A DNA stretch of 64,000 bases from Mortierella sp. BCC40632 (Eukaryota; Mortierellomycota; Mortierellomycetes; Mortierellales; Mortierellaceae): assembly GCA_011634665.1 (NCBI GenBank), contig WAEK01000010.1, forward strand, positions 1,143,001 to 1,207,000, written 5' to 3'. The notes below the pieces were generated by a model. It did no database searches. It saw only the letters and a list, made by a program, of their open reading frames with translations, and was not told the DNA's origin. Shown here piece after piece: positions 12,401 through 22,689 of this stretch. The position numbers and the translations under genes were made by a program. How positions within the stretch are numbered: the stretch's first letter is position 1; the number at the start of each line of letters is the position of its first letter.

Positions 12401-15015
12401 TAGGGGTGGAGCTGATGCTGATACTTTTGCGTTTCTTTTTCTTTTCTTTCTTTTGTAGTATAATGATTGGTATCAGAATTGTCCCAAAACCAGTGGCCAA
12501 ACCAAGTAGCCAGTTCGACTATGAAAGTATACCATCTTGGTCTGGTCCCTCTAGTCCGCGTCTTTCACGATCATCACGCGGCGGCGGCTCGGATGCCGAC
12601 TACAGTGACACTTCTGACTATGACGATTCGGGTGAAGATGACAGACTATCCGATATCAGTTCCCTGAGCGGACTTTCTTCACAGTTTGAGCTACAGACCC
12701 GGCGCCAGCAAAGACGTCAGAGGAGACGATTGGCATCTAGTCGATCCAACAGCACTCTCAGCAGCCTAAGGGAGGAAGAGTTGAGCCACCAGAGGCAACA
12801 CAAACCCATCCTGGAGGCTCTGGAGAAATTCTGGACCACGAGTGTTGTGAACTTGTCGGATGCTCTCAGTCCCGAGCGATTGGTACATCTGAAGCATATA
12901 ATTCGTGAGAAGGCGCAAGATACAATCCGAGAGATTTACTATCTTGGTGAGGACATCATCTCACCACTCACATCCTCAACAGCAGTCGCCGGAATTACTG
13001 TGGCAGCAGCAAGGAGACGAAGAAATTCACAGTCCTCTGGAAGAAAAGAGTCGAGCCAACGTAGACGTAAATCGCAGACCAATTGTAACGGCGAAGACAC
13101 AGATGTGGAGATGGAGTCCAAGCGAGAAAGATCCTTGTCAGAGGATATTGCATTCCTGAACAAGTACGTTGACGACGACGGTGACCAAAAAGACACCCCG
13201 ACTCTCAAGAACTGGAGAGGAATTCAGGATGGACTAAGGATGAGAGGATCAAAGGGTGGATCGACTGAACATCGAAGCAGTAGTGGATTCCATAGATCGT
13301 CATCGTCATCGTCAAAGATGGCGATGCTATCTGAGGCTGAGGCCGGCGAAGAAGGGATCGATCTTGACACCTTTCAGACGGTGCGTTACAAGCCTCGTGG
13401 TAACTCACGAGGAGGCATGGATGGCCTTCCAGCTACTTCTCTTCCCAGCAAATCACTGCGATCGCGAACCTTGATAGGAGCATCTGGCAATGGCAACGCA
13501 AAAGGATCCACGCGCAATTGGAGTCGCGAAGGCGAGAAGGAAACCCCACAGCCACGCTCAGAAACGGCGCGCCAGAGTTTGCAGCAGCCATTATTCCAGG
13601 ACTTGCACCAGTCAGAGTCACAACAAAAGAAAGACTCTTGTCCAATACCACTACAGCCCTCGTTGGAAATGCAGAGCCAAGAGCATCGGAGTTGGTCACA
13701 AGGTGTTGAAAGCGAGGGGTTCCAAGGAGAATTTGAAGCGATTTACTACTTTGGATTGATTGACATTCTTCAAAAGTATACCTTTTCAAAACGAATCGAA
13801 CGTGGCATCAAGGGAGCCATTCTCAGTACCATTGGCGGAGGGGGTAGTGGTACACCAATGACACCCACAACCGCGAGCGGACCGTTTTTTTCAGGTCATG
13901 GAACTACTGGTGCCAGCCATCCTGGGAGAGCAGCTAGTCTGTCTTTCTATCAATTGCTTCCTTATGCAACAGCATCCGAACCAGCCTTGCCCTTGTCGCT
14001 AACCACTGGACCAGTATCATCTTCTGTACTCCAGGAGAAGGATGGGCATCAGTTCCTCTCGGCTTCTCCTCCATCAAATTCAACCCCTCTCTCAGTGCTA
14101 CTAGAAGATCCAACTGCAGCCTCTACGGAGATGGTGACCGTTGGTCCAGGCCAGATCAGACGACGTAATAGTAGACAGAGATCGGGCTCGGATGCCGTTG
14201 CCATGGCTTCCTCAGGAATAACAGGACAGGTGGAAAGCTCGACAACAGCGGGCACATATACAGAGCCTCTTGGCGCGAACCTTGGTCCTCAGGAGCACCG
14301 ACAGCATTTGCATCACCGTCACCAGCTTAATGCCCCGGCAGCCTCTACTAACTCGTCTACTGGGGCTCGTCTCGGCGGTTCGACTGCATTTGCTCGCTCA
14401 GCGTCCGGACCGCGCTTCAGTCACTTTAGCCAGACATCCAGCACCAGTGGCAGTAGCCATGGGCACAGTAGCGGCAGTGGAAGTCATGTCTCAGGCCATC
14501 TTAGTCAACACAGCCAAGGACCTAGCCAGGGGCAGCACCAGGCCTCTGGCCAACACAGCACTCTTGGACAACACCTCTCACGAGGCCCTTCTACTCACTC
14601 GAACACTGATATGCGTGAGAGAGAGGCTTCTACCTCATCAGTCATGGGAGTGTCCTCAGGGGCGACGACAACCTCGTCCGGTACGGCTGCCTCATCAAAC
14701 CGCCAAAGTGCAGCCTCAATGCCTTCTGAATCCTCGGGATCATCTGTCCCCACGCCCATCTCATCTACTTCATCACCACATCATTCGTTGCTCCAGCACC
14801 AACGACAGTCAACAGGATCATTTTCTGCATCGCCTCCATATCAGGGTCAAGGCCAGGCTCCTTCGCTAGATCCCAAGGTGTTACAACAACAACAGCAGCA
14901 ACTCCAATCCCACACATATCTCTCACAAATGCCTCAACATGCAGAAGTCTCTGTTGAGGAGCCGGGACGGTATGCGGAGAGACTTGTTGAGTTTGTTCGG
15001 AGTATTGTCGTTTAG
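6460..15015 (+). CDS. giant phosphatidylinositol-phosphate kinase with N-terminal hydrophobic segment
   Basis: Join 6460..6560, 6685..12357 and 12459..15015, about 2,776 residues. Exon 1 encodes MWTPLWFLTGLLTGLLIALY followed by more hydrophobic residues, a likely signal anchor or transmembrane helix; it splices in frame through a GT-AG intron (6561-6684). Residues 35 to about 1,530 are S/T/Q-rich and look disordered. The PIPK fold begins near 1,536: VRLTDHAPVAFQVIRELF, KTPGKSDAIFF (glycine-rich loop), FLLKTL (nucleotide-binding Lys, about 1,609), HPNTLLPRYLGMY, RYDFKGSTVGRR (about 1,731) and, across the GC-AG intron, MDYSIMIGIR (about 1,921). After a further insert of about 430 residues the fold resumes at YYFGLIDILQKY (about 2,353), and a final EEPGRYAERLVEFV motif closes the protein. 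Known PIP kinases phosphorylate PI4P (or PI5P) to PI(4,5)P2 at membranes. Substrate class is not assigned, because the glycine-rich loop deviates and no activation-loop specificity motif was resolved. The third exon is S/Q/H-rich. Confidence 0.85.
12358..12458 (+). other. GC-AG intron of the PIP kinase gene
   Basis: The exon ends ...GACTACAG and the intron begins GCAAGT, the consensus for the minor GC-AG class, then ends in a T-rich tract and TTTTGTAG. Splicing joins TAC-AG to T-ATA-ATG and recreates the conserved MDYS catalytic-core motif. Reading through instead gives a stop at 12401-12403, so an intron is needed for a complete kinase. Confidence 0.85.
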
Positions 15016-15299
15016 GAGAAAAAGAAAGAAAGATCAAGGAGAACTTGTAGATTATAATACAGACTACCCCACAAACTAATAATAATAACAAAGAATGTTC
15101 TTTTTGCTATCGAGAATGAATGAAAGGAAGATAGCTCAACAAGACAACAACACTGACTGGCTATAGTCAAAGGGTCAACGTCTGAGGATGATTACTTGGC
15201 AATATCACTTGGCAGAAGGGCCCGATTTCAAAGCAGGAGATGATGCCACAGCCAAAGAAAGTCATCTACAAGTGAGGATGGCAAAGGGGAACCTGTCAC
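15016..15299. other. 3' flank of the kinase gene
   Basis: A/T-rich trailer immediately after the kinase stop codon, including AATAATAATAAC near 15079-15090, a plausible polyadenylation neighbourhood. No coding or structural feature was recognised. Confidence 0.4.
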
Positions 15300-15616
15300 G
15301 TCGAATTGAGAAAAGACTCAGCAATGATAGAGTGATCGATTGTCAGGCGTCGTGAAATGTGAACATGATGGATGTCACATTGATGATCAGACCATGGGGA
15401 ATGCGCAAATGGAATCCTTGGAACTGGGTCATTGACTGATGAGATGGTGATGAAGGTCATCCAAGTCAATGATACCAATCGATTGAGAAAACCCACAGGA
15501 TCATGAATTGGTGATTGTTTGGTGCCGGGAAAGATGGTCATGATGATGGTGAGATCAAGTTCCTGACGATTCAATGACCATTGGCAAGAGAGGAGAGAAG
15601 AGGTGACAACTTGGTG

Positions 15617-15650
<34 letters not shown>

Positions 15651-15725
15651 GTGGCGGTGGACAGCTGACCAATGAAAATGCTTTACAGAATCGTGCGCCT
15701 GAAAACTCACTGTTTCCAATGTATT
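15300..15725. repeat. dispersed repeat, copy 1 (partner near 49.4-49.74 kb)
   Basis: Shared blocks with 49,390-49,740 in the same order: a GTCATCC...AATGATAC block followed by TCGATTG, then GGTCATGATG, then GGTGGC followed by A-rich sequence, then CTG(A/G)CCAATGAAAATG. This copy carries an A run at 15620-15646 between the last two blocks; in the other copy the equivalent position is a short A-rich stretch. Divergence is substantial. The class is unknown: no protein, no clear terminal repeats. Confidence 0.55.
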
Positions 15726-15753
15726 GTCTTGGCCATTTGTTCTATCTCGGTCT

Positions 15754-17040
15754 TTACTTATTTTGACCTTGCGCTTGGAGCCGCTGCAAGGCAGCAAGGG
15801 TGAAGCGTATATCGTGCTTCACCTCATTTAGACCCTCCCTCAGTTCTGTTACTCCTATGTTTAAACTTGTGCTATCGGCCTGTATCTCCGAAATGCCTTT
15901 GTTCGACTTGATGTTTTCGGATCGTATCTCCGAAAGGTTTTCTTTCAACTGCATGTTTTCAGGTCGAAGTCCTGAAAACTCCTTGTAGAGCATCCCTGTG
16001 TTTTCCTTTATCTCAGAATCGTCCTTCGAAATATCCTTTACGAGGTCACCGACCTGTTCCTAGATCTCAGAAAGTCTATCCATCAGAGTTTGGCTCTGTT
16101 TGCTCAACTCTTCTTCCAGTACGGCGTTGCATGACATCGACAATGGTCGTTCAGAGACCTTCTTATTATCTTTGCCATCCATTGGCTCGGGTGACCCACT
16201 GATTGTCTCGTCCTCAGAGATAACTTCATCGTCCTCAAAAATACCTCCTCGTCTTTCTTGGAAATACGCCGCCAGTACTGATTCACCTGGTACGGTGTTG
16301 CCGTGTAGTAGATCATATCGGGGAACCAGTCAAATGTCTCATGAAGCCTTTGAGATTCAGGATTTGTACAAGAACATGACTAGTATTGGGGGATCAAGTC
16401 TCAACTACCACCAAGTCTGAAAGGAATGAAGACTACTTACTAGGAATGTGATGCGGCATGTCCTCATCACTCTCGATATATCGGAGTCTGTTCTCGAGCC
16501 ATACCTGTCGCCAACAGAAATGTTCCATTCCTATATGATCATTTGGAAGCACCTTCGTCATCTTGGTACATGTCATTGCTCAAAGGGCCGTTGCGTCCTC
16601 CATTTATCTAGGAGTATGAGATAAGTTTAGATGAGTTATATTTGACAAGGGATTTAATCCACTTACCCAAAGCTGGCGGTATTATCACCCTGATTCTGGA
16701 AATGAATCTACCAAGCTCTAACAAATATCAACGACATGGTCGTGATGACCTCAAAAAAAAAAAAAAAAAAAAAAAAAAATCGGGAAATTGACTCAGGATG
16801 GTTCCTCGAAGTCATTCATACCACTATGGAGGGTATTATCGATGGCTCTAATAGAGAGGAGCATCCCAACAACAAGCACCATGAAGAACACCTTGATCTA
16901 TTGGAGAGAGCTCTCAACACAGTAGCGTGTACTTGCACACGGCATCGCTATCTAACGATTGCAGTCAGCCATGAGGGTGCGTTGGATGAGACTATTAATG
17001 AGCCGAGCAAAGCAAATTCATATTCTAGCTCGTAGGCCAA
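15754..17040 (-). pseudogene. decayed 3' fragment of a propeller/ion-channel family gene
   Basis: Minus-strand pieces match the 3' end of the channel gene at 38.5-48.8 kb in collinear order. They are a piece matching the S6-adjacent region (around 16,860-16,960, AAGCACCATGAAGAACACCT on the plus strand), WRQVWLENRLRYIESDEDM (around 16,450-16,520), FDWFP and IYYTATPYQVNQYWRR (around 16,270-16,340), and a terminal coiled-coil ending at 15,754. The intact paralog reads WRQVWLENRLRYVESAENM and IYYTATPYQVKQYWRR. The coiled-coil part shifts frame after KKDEE and carries an in-frame TAG near 16,060; an A run of more than 20 bases interrupts the upstream part near 16,752-16,778. The propeller and most transmembrane exons are absent. 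It is therefore a 5'-truncated, inactive relic of the same family. Confidence 0.75.
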
Positions 17041-17352
17041 GTACCCAGATCCCTTTTGATCACTATAATTTGTAGGAACAATCACCACACTGAAAATCCA
17101 GACTTGTCTGCGTGGTTTGTGGTGCTCAAGTGGAGATGCGTCCGATTACCCAAAGACTCAACCCTCAATCACAGCGCTCAAAAAGATTAGATTGTGTAAC
17201 CCACAATTGGGATGATTATATTCTATTCACATGGGGGGTGTTTTGATTTGATTTCTATCGACAAGATACTCCAGGCACCTTGCTACTTGAGGATCTTCAA
17301 GATCTCAGGATTAGTTGATGTGGTCTCTATATACTGTTAAGGAGGTCTTCGC

Positions 17353-18552
17353 TCAGTTTTTGGCACCGTTGTTGACCAACAGGTTGGCAGCACCACGGGT
17401 GTTTCCACGGATGACGTTCTTGATGGCACCTTTCCTCAAGGCATTGTAAACTTGCTGAGCAGTGCGGAGTTTAGGGTTGGCACTCATGTACAAGGCAGCA
17501 ACACCAGCGACATGAGGAGTAGCCATAGAAGTACCTGACATGATGGTGCGAGCGTTGTTTCTGCCAATGTAAGCAGAGGTGATCTGGACACCGGGTCCGA
17601 AAATATCGACACAGTTACCATATGAGGAGAAACGGGCAACATTATCACGGATATCTGCAGCACCAACAGTGAGAGCAGCATTTGAACCCGAGGGCGAGCC
17701 ATTGCAGGCGTTGACATTAGCCTCGTTACCAGCAGCGACAATCACAGGGATACCAGCACCGACAAGACGGGAGACAGCATCATTCACAGCGCGAGAGGCA
17801 CCACCACCGAGAGACATGTTGACAACGGCGCGAGTACCGCGAGCGCGTCGGGCGACCCAATCCATTCCGGCAATGATGCTTGAGTTGGGACCCCGGCTAC
17901 GAGAATCCAAAACCTTGACACCGACAAGTTTGGCCTTCTTGGCAACACCATAAGTATTTCCACCAATGGTTCCAGCAACGTGAGTGCCGTGACCGTTATC
18001 ATCGGTGTTAGGGGCCCCTTGGATGAAGTTAGCACCCATAGTGGCACGACCACCAAAGTCGACATGACGCACATTGATACCAGTATCAAGCACATAGGCA
18101 GTGACACCTTCACCAGCCGAGTCAGGATAGCTGTAGGCAGCACTGCCACCATTCAAGGCACCACGGCGACTGACACGAGGAAGACCCCAAGAAGGAGGGT
18201 TTTTCTGTGAGCCAAAACCGGTTGAAATAGCATCCTGTTCGATGTAATCGACTTCATCCATGCTCAGGAGCTCAGTCAAGGTTGAGTTCGTGCCAGAGAC
18301 TGTGAAACCAGGGATGGCCTTGAACTTGTGGTTAATTCTTGGGCGGCGACCGTTGCGGTTGTTGTGACGGCGCAACATATTGTTCCACTTGGGTTCAAAA
18401 CTCTTGACACTCTTGGAGTCCTTGAGGACAACAATGTATGAGCCAGTGAGAGCAGTGGTTCCAGCACCATTGTTGACAAAGGAGGCAGCGTCAGCGGTCG
18501 AAGCAGAGGACCAAGCCAAACAGGCGACAGCGAGAAGGGAAAAAAACTTCAT
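17353..18552 (-). CDS. secreted subtilisin-like serine protease, copy A
   Basis: Single-exon, 399 residues. Residues 1 to about 22 form a signal peptide (MKFFSLLAVACLAWSSAS). Residues about 38-107 form an I9 inhibitor propeptide (SYIVVLKDSKSVKSFEPKW to DYIEQDA). The S8 domain follows, with the triad Asp156 (AYVLDTGI), His188 (NGHGTHVAG) and Ser342 (SGTSMATPHVAG), plus the oxyanion Asn276 (VAAGN). Size and motifs fit the proteinase K/oryzin group of extracellular endopeptidases, which are made as zymogens and lose the propeptide after secretion. Cys283 and Cys314 could form a disulfide. The gene is the downstream-most unit of the array, next to the channel relic. All catalytic residues are present, so it is predicted active; substrate preference cannot be read from sequence. 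Confidence 0.93.
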   Translation of the reverse strand: MKFFSLLAVACLAWSSASTADAASFVNNGAGTTALTGSYIVVLKDSKSVKSFEPKWNNMLRRHNNRNGRRPRINHKFKAIPGFTVSGTNSTLTELLSMDEVDYIEQDAISTGFGSQKNPPSWGLPRVSRRGALNGGSAAYSYPDSAGEGVTAYVLDTGINVRHVDFGGRATMGANFIQGAPNTDDNGHGTHVAGTIGGNTYGVAKKAKLVGVKVLDSRSRGPNSSIIAGMDWVARRARGTRAVVNMSLGGGASRAVNDAVSRLVGAGIPVIVAAGNEANVNACNGSPSGSNAALTVGAADIRDNVARFSSYGNCVDIFGPGVQITSAYIGRNNARTIMSGTSMATPHVAGVAALYMSANPKLRTAQQVYNALRKGAIKNVIRGNTRGAANLLVNNGAKN

Positions 18553-18728
18553 AGTAATTCTGATGGTTTTGAGAGTGGATGAAAAGGGTCTTGATGAGAA
18601 TGGATGGTGATTGAAGGAGAACTTGATTTCTCAGTTGCTTGTCAAAGCTGTGGTGGGTGTGGTGTTGGTTGCTGAGGAGCGGAAGAGGAGTGGTGATTCT
18701 GAGGAGCAGATGTGGGCCAGGTTTGTGA

Positions 18729-18737
18729 CTTTTATAA
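18729..18737 (-). promoter_or_regulatory. TATA box of subtilisin A
   Basis: TTATAAAAG on the minus strand, 177 bp upstream of the ATG. The same element occurs 177-187 bp upstream of all four subtilisins, inside an otherwise conserved leader that contains a CACCACACCCACCACAGC-type block. Confidence 0.6.
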
Positions 18738-18739
18738 CA

Positions 18740-21290
18740 AAGAGAGGCCCTTGAACAAACAGGGGATCTGATGCTCTCCAGGGAATAAACAATGTTGAGC
18801 ATGAGCGTAGTTGGCAGGGTCTCATTCCCTTGGTGCCCTTGCATGAGAGTGTTACCAGGTGCAACTGTAAACAGAGCAGGGCTCTGGATTAACACAGGTG
18901 CCTGCACTGTTCAACCGGTCCAGCAAAATTAAGAAGCCACGGAGGTAATCCTCCCCCCATGCAACTCTGTCCTAGGTGCTAAAGGATTATTCTTCTAATT
19001 CCTCCATGCATGCGACTCTGACCTCTCCAAGAGCTCAGTGTACACTCATTTTGAAGCGCGGACTTGTCAACTGAAATTGTAATTTGAGAGCACTGATCGG
19101 CTCTAGTCGTATTACATCGCTGGAGAGGGAAGGCTCAAAAGCCACTCCCCCTAGTTTGAGCGTATCCGTGCCTCCTGCATCTTGCCATAGGACTATTTGT
19201 ATGAAACTTCAATTCAGGTACTAATAAAGTCCTGTTATTCCCATCCTTCCTGGCTCTCACTAGTCAATACCATATTGAAGCTGCAGAGAACAAACGTGAT
19301 ATCACTTGGATGTATAATAAGAGTCGCCTTCACTTCAATTGCGGTGCCAACTTTATATGGCGCTATATCCTTAATGATACATTGGCGCATTCCAGATGAT
19401 GCGTGATTTCCCAAGGTAACCCAATGCCCAATATGCCCACTACGCTTCTCCGCTATTGCAGGCCCTTTCCTACATTCCCCGCCAAAGCCAGTTCCCACCT
19501 CCGGTCTCATTTGGAAACACAAGTAAGTGGGACGATCAGTGATTTGTAATTGGCTCATATCCTTTGGCGTACAGCTACCTTTATGCCAAAACGTGTTAGG
19601 TACGTTTCTCCATTCCTTTTGCACTATCTAGACATCTGTGAGAAAGGTATATGGGAAAATAGCACGTCCCTCGAATCTGACTAGGTCTAGTGCGAAGAAA
19701 TATCTGCGAACGACAAATCTCACTCTGTTTGGCAACCGAGCTGCAAGAGTCTTTGGGAGAGGGGGGGAGTGATCTGAGTGAGGGGTGGAGTAGGAGGAAA
19801 ACAAGAACGCAGAAATGGGCCCCGCATATAACTCTCCAAAATAACATAGGAACAACCGGAAGTGGATTAGGAAAAAGAACCCAGTTGAACATACCTTGAG
19901 GCAGAGCCATCATATCTATGGTGAAATAGAGTGGGCCCGATCCAAGCCAATATCTGTGCCTGAGGAGCAATAGGAAAAAGAGAAAAAAAACATAAAAATG
20001 GGTTCATTTCATAGTCTGATCTCTCCACAAACGCTCGCCCACTCATAATCCCGTCCAAATCGGACCAGGAAGGCCGTGATGAGAATCCCTGAGAAATCCA
20101 CAGGGTTCACAAAACCCGGCAGAATCAAAGACGGGGAATATCCATGCGTAGTCTTATACTGACTATGTATATTTGATAATATCCTAGGGTCGATACGGAG
20201 GGAAGAGCTTCATGACACCATGTGTCGACTGGGTCCTAGATTCAGTCTTGGTGTATTTTACAACAGACCAGTCTCGATCTACTACCCTTCAGATGTCACT
20301 AATGGACAATTGGTATAGCTCTAGGTTTAATCTAGGATATCACAGCTTTCTAGCCTCGCTTATGGTTCCTCAACAGACGTCACTTGGGGGCACACTAGCC
20401 AAAAAGGGCGAGACCTCTTTACTACCGCATGCCAAAACTACAGGGCCTAATGAATACCTCCGGCTGTGTATTCGGTTGAATACCCTAGGCGGTGTAAAAT
20501 GGAGATGCCTGCGGTAAAGCATCAGTACTTTCTTTAAAGAGCCGACATCTTCACATCGACCTCGTTTCTTTTGAGCATCATTTAGTGTTCAGACTAGGGT
20601 GTGCCCAGGCGACAGCACTAGAGAAAAGTGACTGTCACAATTTTTCGACATGTCTAGATCCTCGCCTCGATGCTTCCCAAAGAGGTCATGTCACATGCAT
20701 CTCTCAACGCTGAGAATTGGCTAATGCTGTGATGGAATGGCATTCTGACATCTCGTACCAAGGCCGAGGGCACTCTCAGAGTCATTGTGGACTGCTGTTG
20801 TCTGAGATCTGAATGAACAACGTTAAGACCGCTTTCTCGTAGGAAAAATAGAGAAAGTGAGAAAAGGGGAGAGGTCACAGACTGAACCACTCATTCCATC
20901 CTTTTTTTTTTAGGTTTTCGTCTAGTATGGACCCTGCACCATTTACACTTGCCTCCACTCACAATGCTCCAATCACAATGGACCCAAACCATGACTACCC
21001 TCCCTCCCTCCCCAATTTTCTACTTCCATCCAGGAGACCATGGTCCCACGAGCATTGCTGTAGGAGATCGAGGGGATCGATGCCTAAATCGCCAAAGACT
21101 CCCAAATACAACACTCTGAAAGGCCAAATTGTTTGATCCACAATTGGGATGATTGTATTCTATTCACATGAGGATGATTGTTTTGATTTCTATGGACAGG
21201 ATACTCCAGGTATCTTGCTACTTGCTACTTGAGGATCTTCAAGATCTCAAGATGAGTTGATGTGGTCTATATTTACTGTTGAGAAGGTCT
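18740..21290. other. conserved spacer between subtilisins A and B, no gene supported
   Basis: Roughly 18.7-20.6 kb is homologous to the 5' flanks of the other three subtilisins. About 20.68-21.08 kb is homologous to 32.73-33.12 kb and partly to 28.98-29.18 kb. The longest open frames (up to about 125 codons) are not conserved as proteins between copies, because indels shift them, so they look non-coding. No RNA gene was recognised. Confidence 0.55.
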
Positions 21291-21294
21291 TCGT

Positions 21295-22494
21295 TTAGTT
21301 GTTGGCACCGTTGTTGACCAACAGGTTGGCAGCACCACGGGTGTTTCCGCGGATGGCGTTCTTGATAGCACTGTTCTTCAAGGCACTGTAAACTTGCTTA
21401 GCAGTGCGGAGCTCAGGGTTGGCACTCATGTACAAGGCAGCAACGCCCACAACGTGAGGAGTAGCCATAGAAGTGCCTGACATGACGGTGCGAGCATTGT
21501 TTCTGCCAATGTAAGCAGAGGCGATCTGGACACCGGGTCCGAAAATATCGACACAGTTACCATATGAGGAGAAGCTGGCAACATTATCGCGACTGTCTGA
21601 GGCACCAACAGTGAGAGCATCATTTGAGCCCGAAGGCGAGGTGCTGCAGGCATTGACGTTAGCCTTGTTACCAGCAGCAACGATTACAGGGATGCCGGCC
21701 TCAACAAGACGAGAGACAGCGGAGTTAATGGCGCGTGAGGAATCACCAATGATAGAAATGTTGACAACGGCGCGAGTACCACGAGCACGCTTGGCGACCC
21801 AATCCATTCCAGCAATGATACCCGAGTTGGCACCCCAGTTACGATTATTCAAGACCTTGACACCGACAAGTTTAACCTTCTTGGCAACACCGTAGGTATT
21901 TCCACCAATGGTTCCAGCAACGTGAGTGCCGTGGCCGTGATCATCATTGAAAGGAGCGCCACGGACAAAGTTGGCACCCATGGTGGCACGACCACCAAAG
22001 TCGACATGACGCGCATTGATACCAGTATCAAGCACATAGGCAGTGACACCTTCACCAGCCGAGTCAGGATAGCTGTAGGCGGCACGGTTTCCATTCAAGG
22101 CACCACGGCGACTAACACGAGAAAGACCCCAAGAAGGAGGGTTGGTCTGAGTAGCTGTGCCGACGGAGATAGCATCCTGCTCGATGTAATCGACCTCATC
22201 CATGTTCAGGAGCTCAGTTAAGGTCGAGTTTGAGCCGGTGACAGTGAAACCAGGGATGGCCTTGAACTTGTGGTTAATTCTGGGGGGGCGACCGTTGCGG
22301 TTGTTGTGACGGCGCAACATATTGTTCCACTTGGGTTCAAAACTCTTGACACTCTTGGAGTCCTTGAGGACAACAATGTATGAGCCAGCGACAGCAGTGG
22401 TTCCAGCACCGTTGTTGATGAAGGTAGCAGCATCGGCGGTCGAAGCAGAGGACCAAGCCAAGCAGGCAATAGTGAGGAGAGAAACAAACTTCAT
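21295..22494 (-). CDS. secreted subtilisin-like serine protease, copy B
   Basis: Single-exon, 399 residues, same architecture as copy A: signal peptide (MKFVSLLTIACLAWSSAS), I9 propeptide, S8 domain with Asp156, His188 (HGHGTHVAG) and Ser342. It is the most divergent copy in the central helix region: VVNISIIGDSSRAIN replaces the VVNMSLGGGASRAVN of copy A. It has HVVGVAALYM, shared with copy D, and the GATAT(Q)TNPPSWGL region differs from the other copies. All catalytic residues are intact. It sits one 3.94-kb unit from copy A and borders the interrupted part of the array. Confidence 0.93.
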   Translation of the reverse strand: MKFVSLLTIACLAWSSASTADAATFINNGAGTTAVAGSYIVVLKDSKSVKSFEPKWNNMLRRHNNRNGRPPRINHKFKAIPGFTVTGSNSTLTELLNMDEVDYIEQDAISVGTATQTNPPSWGLSRVSRRGALNGNRAAYSYPDSAGEGVTAYVLDTGINARHVDFGGRATMGANFVRGAPFNDDHGHGTHVAGTIGGNTYGVAKKVKLVGVKVLNNRNWGANSGIIAGMDWVAKRARGTRAVVNISIIGDSSRAINSAVSRLVEAGIPVIVAAGNKANVNACSTSPSGSNDALTVGASDSRDNVASFSSYGNCVDIFGPGVQIASAYIGRNNARTVMSGTSMATPHVVGVAALYMSANPELRTAKQVYSALKNSAIKNAIRGNTRGAANLLVNNGANN

Positions 22495-22680
22495 AGTGAT
22501 GGTGGTGGTTTTGAGAGTAGTTGAAAAGGGTCTTGTTGAGAATGGATCGTGATTGTAGGAGAACTTGTATGTTTGTTTGTTTTTTTCAGTTGCCTGTCAA
22601 AGCTATGGTGGGTGTGTTGCTTGCAGTGGAGTGGAAGAGGAATGGTGATATTGAGGAGTAAATGTGGATTAGCTTCGCAC

Positions 22681-22689
22681 CTTTTATAA
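22681..22689 (-). promoter_or_regulatory. TATA box of subtilisin B
   Basis: TTATAAAAG on the minus strand 187 bp upstream of the ATG. The leader is about 10 bp longer than in the other copies because of an expanded AAAAAAACAAACAAAC-type stretch. Confidence 0.6.

Noticed and set aside
15616..15648. Poly-A tract as the tail of a retroposed SINE
   Set aside because: The homologous repeat near 49.6 kb lacks a long A run at the same place, sequence homology continues past the tract, and A/T runs are common in this genome.
17484..18610. Several open frames of 60-140 codons antisense or frame-shifted to the subtilisin genes (repeated in all four copies)
   Set aside because: They are shadows of the conserved protease coding sequence; they recur only because the genes are paralogs and show no independent start, signal or domain.
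19596..19970. Open frame of 124 codons in the spacer between subtilisins A and B
   Set aside because: The corresponding regions near 23.7 and 31.9 kb read in different frames with different stops, so the protein is not conserved.
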